The position numbers were made by a program, and so were the translations under genes. Source: Primulina eburnea (taxonomy: Eukaryota; Streptophyta; Magnoliopsida; Lamiales; Gesneriaceae). Taken from it: a stretch of DNA of 64,000 nt. The stretch is taken from NCBI RefSeq assembly GCF_022965805.1, contig NC_133101.1, positions 13,611,054 through 13,675,053 of the forward strand, in the 5' to 3' direction. Within the stretch, counting starts at the first letter, position 1. Every line of letters starts with the position of its first letter. Positions 41,503 through 53,592 of the stretch are shown here, piece by piece. The notes beneath the pieces are model-generated. The model worked only from the letters and a program-made list of their open reading frames with translations. It was not told the DNA's origin and did not search any database.

Positions 41503-43969
41503 TAAGGACTAAGCTGCCAACAAGGGATGTTTTATGGATCGAATAAACACGAATTATGTAGGAAACAATGGCTAGAATGTTGCATAATCCAAAGGAAGCG
41601 GGCCTAGGGTTTTCTAGAAAACATTCATAAACACACGTAAGAAGGGTCATGGGGAGTAGACTATTTCAGGCTTGGATGCTAAGGGGTTCGACCAGGGCTG
41701 GTTGGGGCTTGGCCAGGGTCATGTTCAAGGGCTAGGAAGGGTCCTAGGGTGGCTAGGGTTCGAGTTCTAGGCTGGTGGAAGGAGTCCACCCGAAGTGGGA
41801 CTCCTCCCATATTCATGCACGGCTGCTGCACAAAGGGGGCGCTGCGGCTTGGTAGGGGCTGGACTTGTTGGTCTGGTCGGCACCTAGGAGGGTCCAGGGA
41901 GGGGTAGGAAGGAACAGGGCTCGGTGGTGGCTCGAGCAAGAGCCCCATGCGAAGGGATGTCCTTGCGCTTAGGAGTGCAGTGCGCGGCTGCTGGTGCAGC
42001 AGGCGGGTGGAGCTTCGTGCAGGGATTCAGGGGTTTGGGTTGGTCTGGGATGAGTCTGAGCGGTGTCTAGGCTCGGTGAGGGTCAGTACTGGTTGATGGT
42101 TCAGGGGCTGTAAGGTTCCTAAATGGGTAAGGAGTCCTAGTGCACCAAGGAAACTCATGCACACACGCATGCAGTCCATGGTCACGTTTCAGGTGGGTTT
42201 GAGCGAGCTAGGGGCTGGTTCTAGAGGCTGGGCTTGGTTAGTAGGGTGCCCAGGTGGGTTGGCTAGTGTTTGGCTTGAGATGGCTCGGGCGTGGCTCGAG
42301 TAAATTGAGAGATGGCTCGGGTGGTTCGATAATGGGTCAATATTTCGAATTTAATAACAAAAATTTAATCCATGGGTCCACGAGTGTGGCTCATGACTTG
42401 GAAGGGTAGAATAAATACTAAAAATATTATGTTTAAAATTTGGGATCTAAATAATGAGTTTTGGAATTTTCTGGGATTTAATCGCCGCACGAAACGTTAA
42501 TTAACGAATTAATTGAAACGCCTAGTTTTATGCTTTATAAAATTATGAAAAATTAGGTTTAAGCTTAAATAATTATTAAAAGTCTAAGTTTTTAATTTGG
42601 GAATTTTATATTAAGGTTTGGTTTAATTCAGGATTAAAACGCATTAATATGTTATATTTAAAGATTAAATAAAAAGTCATCGTTTTAAGCCAAATAAAAA
42701 TATGAGAAAATTCATGCAAGCTTAAATAATTATTTATAATAATCCCATCTCAGTAAAAGTGAGGAAAATATAAATTCAGGAATTTTTACGTCCAGGGGCA
42801 AAACGGTCTTTTTACACGTAGGAAAATACGAAAAACGCTTGGCAGCATCCCGAAGGATCATAACGCATGTTAAATGATATTATATGATTTAAAATGATTA
42901 TTTTGATGATAATAAGTATTTTTTTAGTTTTATGGTAAAGCTGTGCAATTTTTACTGTTTAAATTGCTAGTTTTGGAAAGTTATGCTATTTATGTTTTAA
43001 AAAGAAAAAAAAAATATGTTGAGGGATGCGAATTGACTGTGATAAAAGATATGATTTTGTGGCGATGACGTGAGGGAAAAAGGTCCCAGAGGGAACCCAT
43101 TTACGGGAAAAGGCCCCCGAGGGAACCCATTTATGAGAGAAGGCCCCAGAAGGAACCTGTCTATGGGAAAAGGCCCCGAGGGAACCCCGACGATCGTATT
43201 TCCATGGTGGAGCCTAGTGCACACCCCCATGGGCCATGTGGAGCTAAGACTGCAGTCGACCAAAGGATAAAAGCTAGTCACTTTCAAGGATCAAACTTCA
43301 CCCAAAATAATATATGATTGAAAGCTTATGATAAAAATGATTTTTATCATATATGATTTATGATGATGATTAAAGCTATTTTTAAATTATTTTTAAAAGA
43401 TTTATTTATGCTTAAAGTTTATTTTTAAATGATTTTACTATTTATGATTTAATTATGCTCCAATGATTTTTAAATGGTTTATTTATGTCCAAAAGATTAT
43501 TTTAAATAAAAATATGATTTTTAAATGCCTGTGAATGTATATGTATTATTTGTTATCCATGTTTAGAACGTGTTTAGTCTTTAGACTCACTAGGTTTGTA
43601 TGATGCAGGATTTGATGATTTTTGGAGGCGGTGACGATTGAGTCGATCGAGTGCAGCAGTACACACCCGAGGACCTTTATGTTTCTGCATTAGCTTATTA
43701 GAATTCTGATTTAAAGATTTATGTTCATGATTTTTATTAGAGATATTTTTATGCTTTAATTATTGGTAGTTGACTTTTTTAAAGGTCAATTTAGGAAGTT
43801 TTGGTTAGGTGATGACTTAGGATTTATTTTATGCACTTGAGATTTAAATTGCTAAATTATTTTATTTAGTTTACTATTTAGAATTTATGATTTATGATAT
43901 GTTAAATAGTTTTTATTTAGTGTTTTAGAATTTATGATTTAAGATGAGAAAAAAAAATCGAAGTCGTTA
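41503..43969 (+). repeat. Gypsy (Tekay-type) LTR, right part after the Athila-1 insertion
   Basis: It continues the LTR begun at 17420. Shared blocks with the solo LTR at 44187-47115 include CCAGGGGCAAAACGGTCTTTT (here near 42790, written CCAGGGGCAAAACGG), CCCGACGATCGTATTTCC near 43187, TAGTCTTTAGACTCACTAGG near 43575 and CACACCCGAGGACC near 43663. The 3' end is not sharp; the A-run and TCGTTA near 43965 correspond to the end region of the solo LTR. No clear TSD was found for it. Confidence 0.55.
43073..43190 (+). repeat. Four-copy tandem repeat of about 31 bp
   Basis: Units read GGGAAAAGGCCCC-GAGGGAACCCATTTA with variations. The related solo LTR (near 46297-46322) has only one such unit (GGTCCCAGTGGGAGCCC). 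The run was therefore expanded in this LTR. A 66-codon ORF across it is translated repeat. Confidence 0.8.
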
Positions 43970-44186
43970 GTGCAAGGAGTCTCTGTCCAGAACAAGAAAT
44001 GTGTTTAAGGAAATGTGTTTTCTTAGTTGCACTTACGATGTCACTATTATTACACAAAGATACATCACATCGTCAACGAATTAATATGTAACTCACGATG
44101 TAGGTACGATCGGGATATATGAGTTGCAAGGACTGTACTATACACTAACAATAACTTGAGGTTCTTACAGGCACTATCAGTGATAC
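43970..44186. other. Unclassified spacer between two Tekay-type LTRs
   Basis: About 215 bases without an ORF. It ends in GATAC, one half of the target duplication of the following solo LTR, and therefore is continuous with the sequence from 47121 onwards. Confidence 0.5.
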
Positions 44187-47115
44187 TGTAAGGTCCAAAA
44201 AATTAAGACGACGTAATCAAACTGCATGCAAGTCTAGGAAATATGAAAAATGAGTAATTAATTGATTTAATTGCTAAATTAATTATGTGTCATGCATGAT
44301 TATATTTTAAATAGGATTTTAGTGTCATTATGCATAAAACTGTATTTTAAGGGTTGTTCAAGTTGCGATCGAGAACGGAGACCGAGGGCTGAAAAACGTA
44401 AAATGTTTTTATTAAATAATTATTTTTAATTGTTTAAAATAGGGTTGATGGTTTTTCATATTTTTGAAAATAAGGGGTTTTAAGGTGATTTTATACGCCG
44501 GGACGTTAATTTTATCGGTGTTGGTTTTCAACAAAAATACGAACTTTTTGGCAACCCGGCTATTAAATTCACAAGCTTATTTTTACCAAAACTATTTTAA
44601 TATTTTAATTAAATCCTAATTAAGACTAATGAGCCTAAATTGTTGGCTTATTAGGTCTAAAGCCTTGTTATGACATAATTAACTATATAATATAAGTTAA
44701 ACACCCCAAAACCCTACATGAAGTGCACGCCACTTTTCAGAATTTTGTTCTCCCAAAACTCACTCATACACATGACAACACACACCACATATTGAAGAGG
44801 AAAAATCCAGAAAAACACAAGGAATTCAAGCCAAGGTTCTTGCTCCGTTCTTCGCCAATCGTCAACGAATAATCGTGCGTTTAAAATGCAAAGACACGCC
44901 ATATTTTCCTTTTACTCATCATCACACCATAGTAATTGTTTATGCATAATTTTTAAGGAAAAACATAGCACACAAGTTGGAATTTTCGTAACTACATACC
45001 TATGTGCCTAAACTTGTGTTTTTGATTTCCAAAATCACGTTTTATATGTGTTAAAGGGGCTGCCATGATTAGGGGATGTCTAGGGGTTGTTTTTACACGG
45101 TTTTTAGAGTCCAAAGATCACTCACCATCGTAGCAAACCAAGTAAGACACAAGCTGGTGCACGGCTGTTGTCATGTAGTCAAGGGATCGGTTTTTGTTCT
45201 TCATAGCTAGGCTTGGTTCCAGGGCTAGCCAGGGCCGTGGGGGGGGTCAAGGGAAGAGTCCTAGCCATGCTAGGACTCGAGCTAAGGGGCTTGGGAGGAG
45301 TCCTTCCCAACAAGGACACCTACCCGAGAGCTGTCAAGGTAGGCGCGCAGTGTTCAGCACTTGCGCAGGGGTGTGGGGCTCGGCCTGGGGGTCCAAGGCT
45401 TGGCTATAGTGCATCCTAAGGGTCCTAGGTGAGTGCACAACAGGTTGGTTCAGGGGTTGGGCTCGCTGGTATGGTCCTGGAAACTAGAACATAGAGTCCA
45501 AACACTATGAGGGTTCTCGGCCATGCATGGGGTTAGGGTTGGGGCTTCGTTTTTTTTTATTTGATTGGGGAGGTTTATAAGGAATCCAAGGGTCCAGTAG
45601 GGTGCTCTAATGGGTTGGTTAGAGTTTGGATCAACATGGTTCGAAGGCGGGTCGAGAAAATCGAAAGATGGCTCGGGGTCGAAGTTTATAGGTCATATTA
45701 GGGTTTTCTAAACTAAAATAAATTTAAAAACGTCTCACGGGGGTCGAGTCATGGTTCACCAGGGCTAAAATAATATAAAAAGACTAATTTTTGAATTTAG
45801 GAATTTTATATTAAAGTTTGGGATTTTTTTGGGAATTAAAACGCCTTCAAAACGTCTAACTATGAATTAATTAAAAATCCTAGTTATTAAGCTAAATAAA
45901 ATTATGGGAATTTTAATTTAAGCTTAAATAATTATTTGGAACATGTTAGAGTCAAATAAATCAAGAAAAAGTCAAAAACAAAAAAAATGTCACGTCCAGG
46001 GGTAAAACGGTCTTTTTACACCGAAAAATTAGTAAACGTCGTGACAACACTCTAATTGCTATTTTATGTTTTAATATGATTATTTCACATTTTTATGAAC
46101 TTTTATATGATGAAATATGATTTTTAAATGTTCATGAATTATTAAGGTTTAAATTGGACATTTAAAAGATATGTTGCATGCTTGGCTTCAAAATAAAATG
46201 TTATTATATGCATGTTTTTATTAAGTGATGGAAATACAACATGTTGAAGGACGTGAAGGGATTGTGACTAAATATGTGATATGTTGGAAATATCGTGAGG
46301 GTTATGGTCCCAGTGGGAGCCCGACGATCGTATTTCCTTGGATACGGATACGAATATGTTAATACCTTGGTCAGGGCCCAATTGACCGGTGAGAGTGTCG
46401 CTGGTGACTCCCGCCGCCGAGTACTGTGGTTTTCTCTAGATGGATCCATCGCCCAATACGATTAAGAATATGAGTCACAATCACGATCTGAATTCAACAA
46501 ACACGAACATGAATATGGATATGGATATGGATATGAATATGAATATGAATATGATTATATGATTATGTTTATGAAAATGTTTAAGTTTAAAGTTTATGCA
46601 TTATTATGGAAATGAAAGTTTTAGTACAAGTATTTTTCACTGTTGTATGTGAACTGTATTACGTATTACTTGTTATCAAGGATATGATGTGTTGAGTCTT
46701 TAGACTCATTAGGTGTGTATGATGCATGTGATATTAATAATTATGATGTTGGTGGTCTTGATGGATGACTTTGCTGGACTTTCGGTGCACATAACCCGAG
46801 GACCAGCGCTTCTATTTTCCGCATTTAAGTTTATGATTTTAAGTTAAAGATTTTTACGACGCTTTATTTACGCTTTTGAGAGATTTTTGAGAGGGTTAGT
46901 ATGGGCTATACTTTTCAACATTTATTGTTTTTTAGATTTGGTAAAACGTTTTACGATTTCTTGTTTTAAAAATTATCTTTGGATTTTCAAATACTAGTTG
47001 GATGGTTTATTTTAAAATGGTGCAAAAGTATTTTATGTATATCTATAGGCCGAAAGTTTGAGAGTAAAAAAAAAATTCTAGTACTTTTTAAGAAAACGAA
47101 TAAGCAGACGTTTCA
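44187..47115 (+). mobile_element. Solo Gypsy (Tekay-type) LTR with TSD GATAC
   Basis: 2929 bases from TGTAAGGTCC to AGACGTTTCA, flanked on both sides by GATAC (44182-44186, 47116-47120). No internal region is present, so it is the product of LTR-LTR recombination. It shares the signature blocks GAGTCTTTAGACTCATTAGG (near 46693) and ATAACCCGAGGACC (near 46791) with the other Tekay-type LTRs. No protein-coding content is supported. Confidence 0.88.
46509..46553 (+). repeat. GGATAT/GAATAT hexamer microsatellite
   Basis: About seven hexamers, GGATAT then GAATAT, in the 3' third of the solo LTR. Confidence 0.85.
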
Positions 47116-47120
47116 GATAC

Positions 47121-48500
47121 CTAGGAGATCATGGGATGATGTTACTAGATGTTATTACCATGATCTGATGGGTGCAATTAGACTTGAGTTCTAAAATTCT
47201 TGATCATGGATTGATGAAAAGAATGAGACTGATTAGGGTAATCCCGAAAAAGAATAAATGTTACTCTGAATCACATGAAGTTGTGACTCACGGCTAACTA
47301 TATCCCTGAATCATTGAGGGACATACAAGTATCGGATTTTTTGTTTCCATCAGCATAGTCAAGTTCAAGGAGTTGAATTTGGCAACTGTAGCTTGATGGA
47401 GATCAAACATATTGCTTATAAAGGATTTTATAAGGTAATTCCATCTGATGAAATATGTGCAAGTTAGCTCAACAGCTAATTTTCTGAGAAGAGTGGAATT
47501 GCATGTTTTGATGAAGGAGTTCACAAAACTAGCAGCTGTCGAAATTGATTAGGGAAATTTTTATTTTCGAAAATTACAATTTTCATTATATGAATAAGAT
47601 TTATATCATCGGTACATCGGCGCCGCCTGTTCGTCGATCTGAGTTATAACGAGTTCACAATTATTTATTTAGTAAATTTAAAATCTACTAATTAAATAAT
47701 AATGTTAGTAGTTGTGACTACTGTATGTACATGATTCTCATGGAATATTTTTTAAGCGTCCAGAATTGATTAATTAATTGATTAACAATTAAATAAGAAA
47801 TTTAATAATGGATATGTCTATATGTGTACACACATATGCGTATATGTATGTATAAATGTATTAAATACATTATCAAGATTTGACTTTGTATAATATATAA
47901 AACATGATAATTCTAATTTATTAATGAAAATAAGAATTCTAATGGGATTATGATTATGAATCCTAATATGAGTGGTATTCATGATGTGATCGGGAATCAA
48001 AACTTATAAATATTTCATTGATGGTCAATTAAAAGACCACAAGTTTTACACAAAGATTTCGACAAACAAAATTTTGTCCACCAAAACTTTTCCACATCTC
48101 TTCCATAAAGAAATTTCCGGCCACCTTGAATTTTCACAAGAATAATTTTACGGCCACATCACCGCAGGATCTCTGAAATTCCGGCGGTTCATTATCGACG
48201 CAAAATTGTTTAAGATATCTAGTGCGATCTAAACGAGGAATCCAGTTTTCGACCACAGACCTGATTTGACGGTTGAAGAAGAAGGAAGATCCGTTCGTAA
48301 GGATTTACAAAAAGGACCAATTTCGCTAATTCTGGACTTGTTTTGTGTCCAACGTTAAATATGCAAATGTAAACAAATCTAAATACCCTATGAATGTTTT
48401 AAATCATACTACGCCCAAAGAATATTTCGAACGTCGAAACTAATTTTTTTAAACTTCTGCTGTACTTTGGATGCGAGAAAATAGTACTCTAACAGTATAT
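47121..48500 (+). other. Unclassified repeat-like sequence, no gene
   Basis: No supported ORF. The stretch around 48000-48490 (TTCCGGCCACCTTGAATTTTC ... ATGCGAGAAAATAGTACTC) has the style of a retrotransposon LTR/leader, but neither termini nor primer site could be fixed. A lower-complexity AT-rich part lies between 47600 and 47900. Confidence 0.3.
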
Positions 48501-50364
48501 CCTAACGAGAGAGAGGTTTGTGTGATAATAAAAAAAATTAGATATTATTAGGCCATAAACATAATAAAAATATACTTACATATATTAAGGAAGAGATTAA
48601 TCATTAATGCATTTTAAATAATTCCTAATCTCTAAATTAAATTGTATTTGGATGATAATCAAATTTGTATTTTGTATTATAATACTTTTATCATGTCTGT
48701 GGTACGAAAACTTAAACTAGTGAGGCTCGAAAGAAATGTTAAAAAAAAGTTTCAATATCTTACTTCTGCAGCACCTCATTAGTTGGAGAGCCTCAAAACA
48801 AATTACTATTAAACAAAATTGAAGTGTGATTTCACCGAAGTGATTGCACATTATATGAATGTCACTTCATAAAGATCAGTTCCCTGAATTCATTTATGGA
48901 TGTGGTTCATTTTTTTTTATGACATAATCAATATTCATCCATCCTAATTCAAATAGAACTCTTTCTTTCCATACATTGTAATTATCTCCTTTAAGTTCAG
49001 GGATATCACAATTTATATTAGATAAATTAAAAAGTTTTAATGCAAGAAATTTGGTAAACATGATTATTACTTAAATTTTTTTGGGGAAAACGTCATGTTT
49101 TACCTACGTAAATTATGTATAAAAAATCTACTGACATAAAACTTGCCCATGGGCTAAAGTTTTAATTCAATTAGATTTTATACAACTTCGCTCTGATATT
49201 AACTATTAGAATTTATAATAACATATACATAACTTATAAATTACATGAATATTGAATGCGAAAACATTGATCGAATAATTAACTCCAGCCATTGAATTGA
49301 AGAACGCTTTCTTGAATATTTTCTAATTGTTTGAGATATTAGTAGAAATTTGTAGATAGACTTAGTCATTTATTATTTCAGCAATTATTAATACCGAGGT
49401 AACGTAGATATAATTATCAACTTCGGTTATAGAATTGATGAAGTAAAAAAAATCGCTTTAAACTTCATTGGGAAAAAAGGGCTTCAATTACATTTTCAAG
49501 TGTCATTATTTATACTTCAAAATATTTATTTGATGAAGTAATATGTTTCAAAATAACATTTCTAATTAATGAGTGCAAGTAACATGCTGAACCGCTTTAA
49601 AAAAATATTTCCTTCTTTCAAAAAATTGGTGAACTTATTTTCACTCTCTCTTCTTTCTCTTCAAGATCTGATCCCCATTTTCCCAACCCTAACCTCGTTG
49701 CTTCTAGCTACCGCCGGCCCCCTGGTTCGCTTGTGCCTCGCATGTGATCGATCCTTTATTTGAAATTTATGTGCATATCATTTTTACTTTAATTATTAGT
49801 TTGGGGGGCTGGGGTAAGTTTTAGTTGGTTGGCATTTGTTAATATCTTTGTGATTTTATTTAAAAATAGATTATCCGTAGTAATGGAAAATGTTGATATC
49901 ATAGTTATGAGTAAGTTTTTTGTGAGATATTTCACGGATTTTTATTCATAATGTGGATCAATATTGTCTATATTTACAATAAAAAGTAATTTTTTTGAAA
50001 TAAAAAGTAATATTTTTTTATGATGACAAAAATAAAATACTCGTCTCACAAAATTGATCTATGAGATCGTCTTACAAGAATTTTATTGCATAATTATTGG
50101 ATGATTTTGGGTTAATATATTGGAACTTACTGTTTGACATACATCTAAAATGTGATTTGATTTTAAATTTTGTTTTAACTTTGACTTACGTTCACACTAA
50201 CTGAAATTCCTTAGCTTTCAGGTTGATGACATGGAATATCTAAGCTTTTGTTTTCAAATATTTATTTGGAAATAATGCACCTGTCATGGACCGTGACAAC
50301 AGGCTCACCCTATGTGTTGGGTAGTAATCAACACGAATTTTATAGTGATTTTAAGGAATTATTT
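48501..50364. other. AT-rich intergenic sequence, nothing recognised
   Basis: About 1.86 kb with many A/T runs. A 64-codon ORF at 49569-49763 contains a hydrophobic stretch but has no family resemblance and no clear promoter. I see no gene or transposon end here. Confidence 0.5.
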
Positions 50365-50863
50365 TGTTATATTTGTTTTATCTGACATTTTTGTGATAAA
50401 TTTGTCTTGTTTTTATTGTTTTTAGATTTGATTAAAGTTGAAAAAAGATTGGAAATGAAAAAAAAGGTCAAACTAGATGATGTAGTCGACAATTAATGGG
50501 GTGGATGGTGGTTGATGGATGGCGGTTTGTGGCTGTCATAAAACAGTCACAATACGCATTGAGGGAGCTCCTTCCCGCATTCCAATCATCTCATTCTTGA
50601 GTTCTTCTCTCAACTCAAAACATTATTATTTAATTTCTTAGTTCTATAATATTTGTGAGGTGTTTTGTTCTCTTTATTAAGAGAGTGAGTTTTCTCTTTG
50701 GAGACACAGTGGGTAATTGTAAACCATAAAATATTATAGTGTAATTTTTTTCATCTTGGTAGTTTTTACTTAATAATTTTTAGGGGTTTTCTTCGTAAAT
50801 CTTGGTATCTAATTTTATTCTTTATTTTCATATTGATATCTTCCGTCGCATCTGGGACTAACA
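50365..50863 (+). repeat. 5' LTR of the Tork-type element
   Basis: It starts TGTTATATTTG and ends GGGACTAACA. Two bases later TGGTATCAACCC begins, a slightly changed iMet primer-binding site (50866-50877). It is about 499 bases. The left edge is less certain than the right, since no second LTR can be compared. Confidence 0.6.
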
Positions 50864-50929
50864 AGTGGTATCAACCCTCTAAATATTATATTTGCCTGAC
50901 TCACCTTTCTGGGGCATAAAATAGAGTTA

Positions 50930-51370
50930 AAAGAAAGTGTGAAGCTTCTACTTTAAAGTCTATCAGATTCATTTGATCAACTTATCATCAATTTAACAAA
51001 AAATATCCTCACATACTTTTTAAACATCAACAATGTCTTAACTACGCTTCTCGGAGAAGAAAATAGACGTAAGAATAAAGAAGATAAGTTAGTAACTTCA
51101 AAGTAGCCAGAAGCTTTACCGATTATAAGAGGGAGATTTATAGACCATGACTTCAGTGGGAGCCAAATGCGAGGTAGATCAAAGTCAATAAATAAGAAGA
51201 AAAATATTTACTGCTTTAAATGTGGCGGTAAAGGGCACTTCAAGAAAGAGTGTATGAGTATTGAGAAGGGTTCTCAAGGAAATGTAGGAAGAATTTCAGG
51301 CGGTGGTAAAATATTATTCAGTGAAGCAGCAACAGTTGCAGAACGCAGACAAAAATTTTGTAACACATAG
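50930..51370 (+). pseudogene. gag: Tork-type Gag remnant with zinc knuckle
   Basis: The 5' part of gag is mostly deleted. SFDQLIINLTKN and LTTLLGEENRR are recognisable around 50970-51065. From 51167 a 67-codon frame carries a complete CCHC knuckle, CFKCGGKGHFKKEC, followed by an end at TAG (51368-51370), just before the protease motif. Gag binds and packages RNA. The deletion of the capsid region makes it non-functional. Confidence 0.75.
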
Positions 51371-51373
51371 ATT

Positions 51374-51820
51374 ATGGATTCAGGAGTGACGTGGCACATG
51401 AAATCTGGGAGAGAATTATTAGATCAGTATGAATCAGTCTTTGAACCAGTCTTAGAAGAATCTGTATTAATTAGAAATGATCGTGCCTTTGAAATCGTTG
51501 GGGTCGGTACTATCAAAATAAAAATGTTTGATGTCACCATTCGCATTATAAAAGAGGTACGATATGTGAAGGGGATGACAAAAAATCTTTTTTCCATGGG
51601 GCAATTGGATGATATCAGATGCAAAACCCGTATCGAAAATTGGATCATGAAAATTGTGAAGGGCGCTCTTGTGGTTATGAAGGTGGAAAAAATTGCTGTA
51701 AATCTGTATGTACTTTTGGGAGAAATATACAAAGAGGCGGAACTAGATATTGCATCGATTGGTTTAAGAGAAGAATTAACAATGTTATGGCATAAAAAGC
51801 TCAGGCATTTGTCTGAATGA
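51374..51820 (+). pseudogene. Tork-type protease and pre-integrase region
   Basis: The frame opens with MDSGVTWHMKSGRELLDQYE (family form DSGATWHM; A changed to V), then VKGMTKNLFSMGQLD, the normal protease end. It runs to LWHKKLRHLSE, the start of the GAG-pre-integrase HHCC domain. A TGA at 51818-51820 replaces the next codon. Protease would process the polyprotein. Confidence 0.8.
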
Positions 51821-52896
51821 GGGTTGAAATATTTTTCAGAATGGAAGCTGCTGTCAGGGCTTACAAAATTGTCTTTACCCTTTTTTGTGCATTGTGTTAC
51901 CAGTAAACAACACAGATTAAATTTTGCCACTTCCACTGCCAACAACAAAATCATATTGGAGCTAATTCATTCAGATGTTTTGGCAAGCACCGGTTGTATC
52001 CCTAGGAGGAGCGAGATACTTTGTCTCGTTCATGATGATTTCTCTAGGAGATGTAGGGTGTATCCAATAAAAAAATCAGATGTTTTCCAGATCTTTAAAG
52101 ATTTAAATGTGCTGGTTGAACTTGATTCTGAAAATAAAATCAAGTTTTTGAGGACTGACAATATATAAGAATATACAAATGATGAATTTGATACATTTTG
52201 TCAACATGGAGCATCAAAAGATAGTTCACGAAGGATTACATACCTCAACAAAATGGAGTAGTGCAGCAGATGAACAGAACCTTGTTGGATAGTTAAAGAT
52301 CCATTTTGAGGACTGCGGGTCTAGCCAAGTCATTTTGGATGGAAGCAGTCAAGACCGCTTGTTATATTATCAATCGTTATTCTTTAGTGGCGATTGATAT
52401 GAAGACTCCGATAAAGATGTTGACTGGGAAGATGACTGATTATTCTCATTTGCATATATTTGGAAGTCCTGTGTATGTTCTGTATAATGAGAAAGAAAGA
52501 TCAAAATTGGATTCGAAATCCAAAAAATGTATCATCTTGGGTTATGCTGATGGAGTAAAAGGGTTTTCTTGTGTGATCCTACTGTCCACAAGCTTGTCAT
52601 CAGCAGATATGTTATCGTTGGAGAATATAAAGTAAAGGGAGTCAAAAGCATACTGAATTCATAAACTACTATAATTCATGTGAAAAATAAGAAGGATAAA
52701 GATCAAATTTATTGTGAAGCAGTACCAGAGCACGAGGAACAAGAGCATGTTGAGTCTGAGATTTCCGAAGTAAGGCAGTCAACTCGAGAGAGAAGACCAC
52801 CAAGTTGGCTTTGAGATTATGTCGCTGAAAGAAATATTGAATATTATATATTGATAGAGGATGGTGATCCATCGAGTTTCCATGAGGTTTCAGATT
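51821..52896 (+). pseudogene. Tork-type integrase and start of the RT region, broken
   Basis: After the stop, the same frame continues with LPFFVHCVTSKQHRLNF (zinc finger with CxxxxH parts changed) and ELIHSDVLAS...HDDFSRRCRVY, keeping the first catalytic D. LRTDN is followed by a TAA at 52166-52168 where the second D block is expected. A shifted part near 52200-52300 has the QQNGV-like region, then 52306-52635 has LAKSFWMEAVKTACYIINR, HLHIFGSPVYVLYN and KKCIILGYADGVKGF. It ends near RPPSWL and EDGDPSSFHEV, the segment just before RT. At least four disabling changes are visible. Confidence 0.8.
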
Positions 52897-53063
52897 TGTA
52901 ATGAATTTGAATGAAACGAATTTTTCATAACCGTAATGCGGGAAAAATTACAAAGCTTAAGCTCCTAACTGGTATTTATACTAAGCAAAATTACGCAAGT
53001 AAAATAGGAGGGAAACAGAAACGTGTTTACAAAAGCGTGTATTACAAAAGCCCAATTCTAATA
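52897..53063 (-). repeat. 3' LTR of the Ale-type element
   Basis: Short LTR of 167 bases on the minus strand: (T)ATTAGAATTGGG...TTCATTACA, with TATAAATA near 52978. It begins right after the polypurine tract. Its first base pair is changed from the usual TG. Ale-lineage LTRs are often this short. Confidence 0.6.
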
Positions 53064-53108
53064 CTCCCCCTCAAGATGGAGAATATATATTTTGAATTCC
53101 CATCTTGA

Positions 53109-53592
53109 CTAACAGTTCTCGAAGTCTTCCTGGAAGGAGGGATTTGGTGAAAATGTCATCCAATTGCAAATGAGAAGCAATGTAGAAAACCTTGATAATA
53201 CCGGCTTGTATTCTTTCACGTACAACATGACAATCGACCTCGATGTGCTTTGTTCGTTCGTGAAAGAATGGATTTGAAGCAATGTGTATAGCTGATTAAC
53301 TATCACTGAATAAAGCCACTGGACCAGCAATATGGACATGCAAATATAAGAATGGATTTGAAGCAATGTGTATAGCTGATTAACTATCACTGAATAAAGC
53401 CACTGGACCAGCAATATGGACATGCAAATATTTCAACAAACATAGCATCCAGACCACTTCACAAGTACCATTAGCCATTGACCTATACTCTGCTTCAGCT
53501 GAAGATTTAGACACTGTATGTTGTTTCTTTAATTTCAAGGATATGATGGAATCTCCAAGAAGCACACAAAATCCAGAAATTGATCTGCGAGT
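53109..53592 (-). pseudogene. Ale-type RNase H with stop and 84-bp in-frame duplication
   Basis: The frame reads TRRSISGFCVLLGDSIISLK, KKQHTVSKSSAEAEYRSMA and CEVVWMLCLLKYLHVHIAG, the copia RNase H signature (the E of AEAEY kept). A TAA replaces the usual glutamine after FSDS. The codons around it are present twice: 53264-53347 and 53348-53431 are tandem copies of 84 bases (28 codons), and both carry the TAA. The end [16 protein letters not shown] is recognisable near 53215-53250. RNase H would remove RNA from the RNA-DNA hybrid. Confidence 0.85.
53264..53431 (-). repeat. Tandem duplication of 84 bp in the Ale-type RNase H
   Basis: Two identical-looking copies, AAGAATGGATTTG...CATGCAAATAT, lie head to tail. 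The length is a multiple of three. Confidence 0.92.

Larger units (their letters stand above)
50365..52896 (+). mobile_element. Ty1/copia Tork-type remnant, cut by an Ale-type element
   Basis: A 5' LTR (about 50365-50863, TGTTATATTTG...GGACTAACA), a primer site (TGGTATCA at 50866), a shortened gag, protease, integrase and the first residues before RT are in order on the plus strand. Many stops and deletions break it. At 52897 an Ale-type LTR in the opposite direction interrupts it; RT and RNase H presumably lie beyond the right window edge. Protein style (WHKKLRHLSE, FGSPVYVLYN) suggests the Tork group. Confidence 0.75.
52897..53592 (-). mobile_element. Ty1/copia Ale-type element, 3' end, interrupted by Athila-2
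   Basis: On the minus strand: the RNase H end (53592 to about 53105), a polypurine tract (TTGAGGGGGAGT, about 53064-53076), then a short LTR (52897-53063). At 53592 the reading frame is cut by the 5' LTR of the second Athila-type element, so the remaining pol, gag and 5' LTR lie beyond the right edge of the window. Confidence 0.75.

Noticed and set aside
43070..43287. Small ORFs with GPFPxxxF / GPRGNPF repeats
   Set aside because: Translation of the 31-bp tandem repeat in an LTR.
17420..43969. A clean solo LTR with TSD around the Athila-1 insertion
   Set aside because: The left start is clear (preceded by TTAAT), but no matching duplication or sharp CA end was found near 43969.
45194..45419. 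Two overlapping ORFs of about 70 codons
   Set aside because: They lie within a solo LTR, are GC-rich and lack any family resemblance.
49569..49763. 64-codon ORF with hydrophobic stretch
   Set aside because: No recognisable family; leader-like composition only. Could be a 5' exon but cannot be supported.
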